Source: Lutraria lutraria | Lineage: Eukaryota > Mollusca > Bivalvia > Venerida > Mactridae | DNA: 64,000 nucleotides | Assembly (NCBI GenBank): GCA_964023205.1 | Contig: OZ026845.1 | Span: 8,442,001 to 8,506,000 of the forward strand | Direction: 5' to 3' | In this document: positions 62,001 to 64,000 of the stretch, piece after piece | Layout: every line of letters begins with the position of its first letter | How positions within the stretch are numbered: position 1 is the first letter of the stretch | Notes under the pieces: generated by a model | What the model was told of the DNA's origin: nothing | Seen by the model: only the letters and a program-made list of their open reading frames with translations | Database searches by the model: none | Position numbers and translations under genes: made by a program

Positions 62001-62608
62001 CTAATCCTGAACACAATAAATATACAAACTTCTTTATCACAATAAAATTTAAATTCTTTTGTGTTAAATGTACCCTACAGATATGAAATAGAACAATAAT
62101 GGATTTTGGCTATCTGTCCTGTAATAAGTATTTTTTGTCAGAGAATTTATCATCAGGCATGAACACATTGTTTATTTCTGGTTACCTGTTCATTAAAACT
62201 AGGGTAGGTCGGTTGGGTGCTTTTCTTTTTGCACTTGAAAGCATATGGAAAGGTAGAAAAAATGAGAATGTGGATTTTCTGTTCCTATGGCTAATAAAAT
62301 TTTCAGGTTTGCGGAAAAACATTTGGGTTGGTCATGTAACCCGAAACAAGCAATTTTTTTACACCTTATACAATTTAATGCTTAAGCTATTGTTGGTACT
62401 TTGGGTTGTCTCTCGTTTTGAAATTGTTGTAATTTTATATATTTCAGGTATATTTGAATGATGATTCAATTATCAGTTACAGAGGACTGATACCCGGGGC
62501 TTCAGTGAGATTTAATGGATTAGAGAGAAAGGTCTCCAAGTTCAGTAATGTCTACTGTAGATTAACAGCTGTTTCTAGTGTGAATGTGTTAGCTTTGAGT
62601 ATGGAGAG
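49973..62608 (+). CDS. CTC1: CTC1, large subunit of the CST telomere-replication complex (partial)
   Basis: Exons: about 49973-50099, 51127-51265, 52207-52293, 54154-54339, 54842-54903, 55248-55347, 56025-56096, 56625-56758, 57336-57471, 58003-58199, 58426-58525 (or from 58412), 58906-59943, 60282-60439, 60664-60789, 61138-61232, 61619-61675, 61767-61828, 62448-62608. From 51127 on all phases fit, giving about 970 residues. Collinear vertebrate CTC1 matches: GKITNVLDGNMCVYELD (vertebrate VTGVLNEPAGLYELD), GVLEANEQNGEIFIKDSTG, RASRWYHMLYPQSVYKL, ILHEIEDVLD, and near the end GLIPGASVRFNGLERKVSK followed by NVYC. CTC1 is built of OB folds and with STN1 and TEN1 binds single-stranded telomeric DNA, recruiting polymerase alpha-primase for C-strand fill-in. 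The C-terminal exons lie beyond the window. Confidence 0.88.
50159..50504. mobile_element. MITE with GGGCYTAAATTAAAA ends, copy 2
   Basis: Same ends and interior as the copy at 16280 (shared 'cacttctatctagaagcatt', 'catgaaattaca', 'aaaatgttttgagtcggcat'). It sits 60 bp after the CTC1 exon at 50099. Confidence 0.85.
50514..50719. mobile_element. Small TIR element with GGTACCC border
   Basis: Starts GGTACCCAGGGCTCTCC and ends GGAGCGCCTTGGGTACC. The interior has four 'tttgactctt' repeats. It lies directly after the preceding MITE in the same CTC1 intron. Confidence 0.55.
51127..52293 (+). CDS. CTC1: CTC1 exons encoding an N-terminal OB fold
   Basis: Exons 51127-51265 and 52207-52293. They read IRSCASCISEVIRIKDSHLF, LVKLNAAVNIVVK, then IKNLNQWHEKLELYKEFIFT and CVRPTTLQK. 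The run of strands aligns with vertebrate [20 protein letters not shown] through PAQLVWHRALRPGTAYVLT, including the central Trp. Phases are 2/0 and 0/0. A 190-bp TIR element sits in the intron between them. Confidence 0.8.
51278..51467. mobile_element. Small TIR element in CTC1 intron
   Basis: Starts acagttgaatctcgttatct and ends agtttgacataacgagattc plus aact. It begins 13 bp after the donor of the 51127 exon. Confidence 0.65.
52384..52996. mobile_element. TIR element with 'ttggcggt' motifs in CTC1 intron
   Basis: Inverted ends TTACTGTATACG / GACGTATGCAGTA, with inverted subterminal 'gaaattttggcggtg' against 'cgccaaattttagccccgcc'. About 610 bp, no transposase. Confidence 0.65.
54154..56096 (+). 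CDS. CTC1: CTC1 exons encoding the YELD OB fold
   Basis: Exons 54154-54339, 54842-54903, 55248-55347, 56025-56096. They include NVLDGNMCVYELDDTVRLY and HLQIGSTVIVQNAHHR. These parallel VLNEPAGLYELDGQLGLC and MRPGVCLQLQDVHLL of vertebrate CTC1 in order and spacing. This is the clearest match in the N-terminal half. Confidence 0.88.
54400..54680. repeat. Two tandem units of a bivalve repeat
   Basis: Units with 'ctagagaactatttggccta', 'tcagatttggtaaggaagtt' and 'ggtcatcacatgtag' recur as 'ctagagaacgattttgccta' and following. A related reverse-strand fragment is at 14730-14880. Confidence 0.6.
55640..55855 (-). repeat. tRNA-derived SINE-like copy
   Basis: On the minus strand 'ggtctaaaggtaacatgctg' and 'cttgggttcattccttggg' form A- and B-box-like stretches. 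It lies in a CTC1 intron and is related to the copy at 62960. Confidence 0.5.
56625..58525 (+). CDS. CTC1: CTC1 middle exons
   Basis: Exons 56625-56758, 57336-57471, 58003-58199 and 58426 (or 58412)-58525. The first encodes a helical stretch (TLKRLLFLSDQTQLQLDQIF). The third ends in a repeat-like tail where AAT-(T/C)TG-(T/C)CAGAC recurs, after which gtaaac is the only donor in reach. Phase then requires the internal acceptor aggataacag at 58425 rather than ttcaaaag at 58411, so the third-to-fourth junction is the least certain of the gene. Confidence 0.65.
57635..57847. mobile_element. TIR element in CTC1 intron
   Basis: Starts ttactgtattttcatttatt, ends caaatgaaaattaatgattc plus aacagtataa; an internal inverted pair is aattcgtggattttgatt / ttaaatttcgtggatttcgt. 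Confidence 0.6.
58906..59943 (+). CDS. CTC1: CTC1 large exon: central OB fold, Cys cluster and disordered insert
   Basis: One 346-codon exon, far larger than its neighbours. It opens with IIGVLEANEQNGEIFIKDST, an OB-fold strand pair matching vertebrate GVLVASSHKGCLQLRDQSG. A loop with seven cysteines follows (58996-59100; CSASCDCSN, then PCSYLHPCC), then a helix (ETLFKERRLLFKKLNK) and HFKLVSNTVLAE. About 190 Ser/Asn/Lys-rich residues with no recognisable fold come next, longer than the vertebrate equivalent. The 3' end (YDEVLLFIENKGSLIAGEVE, then CRFNAECVLIDRD) returns to a beta-rich pattern. Confidence 0.85.
60282..62608 (+). CDS. CTC1: CTC1 C-terminal OB-fold exons (last ones in the window)
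   Basis: Exons 60282-60439, 60664-60789, 61138-61232, 61619-61675, 61767-61828, 62448-62608. Key stretches: VILEFTRRASRWYHMLYPQ, VTDLDILHEIEDVLDTR, EKFVSFEGIIIGRHLVKP, SRLHVQDK and RGLIPGASVRFNGLERKVSK followed by FSNVYCRL. Each parallels a consecutive vertebrate CTC1 segment. The last donor (gtatgt, 62609) has no acceptor in the remaining 1.4 kb that keeps the frame open, so the gene continues past 64,000. Confidence 0.88.
60920..61004. mobile_element. Very short TIR element in CTC1 intron
   Basis: cagtagaacctttctaatcc pairs with ggattaaaaggttaataatt and ttctactgta. About 85 bp. Confidence 0.5.
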
Positions 62609-62961
62609 GTATGTACGTTTAGGCTTATTTAGATAAGGTTCTTGGGACGGAAGACAAGGTTTGAAACTTGTTGTAAGTTTACTTGGTTCTTGACTGTATA
62701 CGTCAAATTCAACATTGAAGATTCAAAATCCATTGTCAAGCATGTCATAAGGGCATATGGGATAATTGATTGCAGCGTCTTGCTTACTTAAAAGTCTCTT
62801 ATGGCATTCACTTTACACATTTATCTTTAAAAATGGTCAATGCATTCTCAAAATAATCAATGGGATAAACATCTTTTATATGCACAACATGGGTTGTATG
62901 GTTTTTAAATTTAAAAAATGTTAGCTTAGACTTGTATGTGCCTTTCTTCTCTTTGTACTTA

Positions 62962-63240
62962 TGGTTGATTGGTGGTCTAGTGGTAACATGCTGGACTTCT
63001 AAACTATAGGTCATGGGTCAGATTCCTAGCTCCGCCTTTCAAATTTCTCAGGAACACTTTTCCAGTGTCCCCATCCCAACTACCAAGCTAAGTAGTATAT
63101 CCAGAAAACCTAAGGAAAAAGGGAGAGGTGTCTATCGGTGCTTTACACTGGGCACAATAAGGAACCAGGAAAACCCATGTATTGATACAAATGCCTAGTT
63201 CTCCTGTATCTTATCTCCCCTGTCCCTGGGGTGGCTCTGA
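62962..63240 (+). repeat. tRNA-derived SINE
   Basis: The head 'gattggtggtctagtggtaa' and 'catgctggacttct', then 'catgggtcagattcctagct', give A and B boxes. The body includes 'acactgggcacaataaggaa', 'ctcccctgtccctggggtgg' and 'ctctgaaatgacc'. It lies in the last CTC1 intron of the window. Confidence 0.65.
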
Positions 63241-63485
63241 AATGACCATATCTGTTGAATAGGTTGTTAAACAGATAGATAAATAAATCTCTTTCTATCT
63301 TCAGTATACTGTAAAAATTAATGTATGTAATCAGTCGATGAAAATTTCGTTGATTAATCAGAGGCAAAAGTCAGTGATTAATAAATAAAAACTGATTAAA
63401 TAAGAAATGATCTAAAATGTTAAGACTGCATAACCTTTACAGCCCTTACACTAAAAGAATAGTACAAAATCAATAAAACTTGAAA

Positions 63486-63865
63486 CAAGAGGGCCACATT
63501 GGCCCTTTATCGCTCACCTGAGAACAAAGGCCAATAATCAATGACCAGGTAATATAGTTTCCATCTCGTTAAACGCATTTTTACGTAGATTTTGAGATCA
63601 AAACCAACAATGAAGGTATAATACTGTTAAACAAGCTAAAACGTAGCAAATTTTCTAATCCAAGGGCCCATTACTCTAGAAGTTATTATCAGATTTTGCC
63701 CATAATCGAACTTAGCCGAGACATTGTGGCCATATACATTGTGAGGAAGTTTAATCAAGATTCGTAAAGAGCTGCGGTTGCTAGAGTGTAAACAAACTAA
63801 TTGTGGATGGACGACGGACATTCACCGATCCTAAAAGCTCACCTGATGAATCAGGCGAGCTAAAA
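63486..63865. repeat. Short copy of the 'agagggcc' hairpin-end element
   Basis: Starts 'aagagggccacattggccct' and 'ttatcgctcacctgagaac', ends 'gctcacctgatgaatcagg' and 'cgagctaaaa'. About 380 bp with one internal unit. Confidence 0.7.
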
Positions 63866-64000
63866 ATTAATGCCTTAACTTTATTAGATGTTTGAGTAAA
63901 ATGATATAAAAGATATAATTCTAATGTTAAAAACACGCTGAACCAGAATTATGCTGCATTTACAAATACATTTTGACAGCATTACACCAGTCACTACAGC

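Noticed and set aside
62099..62461. 120-residue plus-strand frame
   Set aside because: It is intron before the CTC1 exon at 62448; composition is hydrophobic and unlike the gene, with no acceptor supporting it.
1..64000. CRISPR arrays, operons, rRNA or true tRNA genes
   Set aside because: Eukaryotic repeat structure; tRNA-like boxes occur only as SINE heads with unrelated bodies and no full cloverleaf was seen.

Overview
This is nuclear DNA of an animal, almost certainly a bivalve mollusc. It is AT-rich, its coding sequence lies in short exons with clean GT/AG borders, and it is packed with the dispersed repeats typical of bivalves: elements ending in runs of 'gacggaccgacc', 'ctcaccatgagc...tgctc' hairpin ends, tRNA-derived SINEs and many small terminal-inverted-repeat elements. 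Most long open frames are chance frames inside repeats. The genes below were rebuilt exon by exon from splice sites and reading phase, without transcripts.

Layout. 1-4,600: repeat arrays, a local duplication and a 45-bp minisatellite, no gene seen. 4,609-27,511 (minus): one complete 17-exon gene for a 705-residue single-pass membrane protein. It has a signal peptide, a cysteine-rich TNF-receptor-like ectodomain, a Thr-rich stalk, one membrane segment, a long acidic tail and a C-terminal segment resembling the OTU/vertnin fold. Its introns hold two hAT-type elements, two TTAA-flanked elements, a mariner remnant with another element nested in it, and a 930-bp long-TIR element. 27,512-35,030: gene-poor. 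35,031-37,006 (plus): a small unrecognised gene. 39,008-43,008 (minus): a coiled-coil protein gene, 5' end unresolved. 45,048-48,097 (minus): a complete five-exon claudin/PMP22-like four-span membrane protein. From about 48,930 to beyond the window (plus): CTC1, the large subunit of the CST telomere-replication complex; 17 exons join in frame from 51,127 to 62,608 and the C-terminal exons lie outside the window.

The genes do not form an operon or an obvious pathway. The claudin-like gene and CTC1 are divergent and share an interval of about 830 bp or somewhat more. The most unusual object is the TNFR-like/OTU-like receptor gene: I know of no described receptor with that combination, and it has no visible death domain. 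CTC1 is identified with high confidence from several collinear matches to the vertebrate protein, but its first exons are poorly resolved, and the exon near 50,000 appears to change frame.
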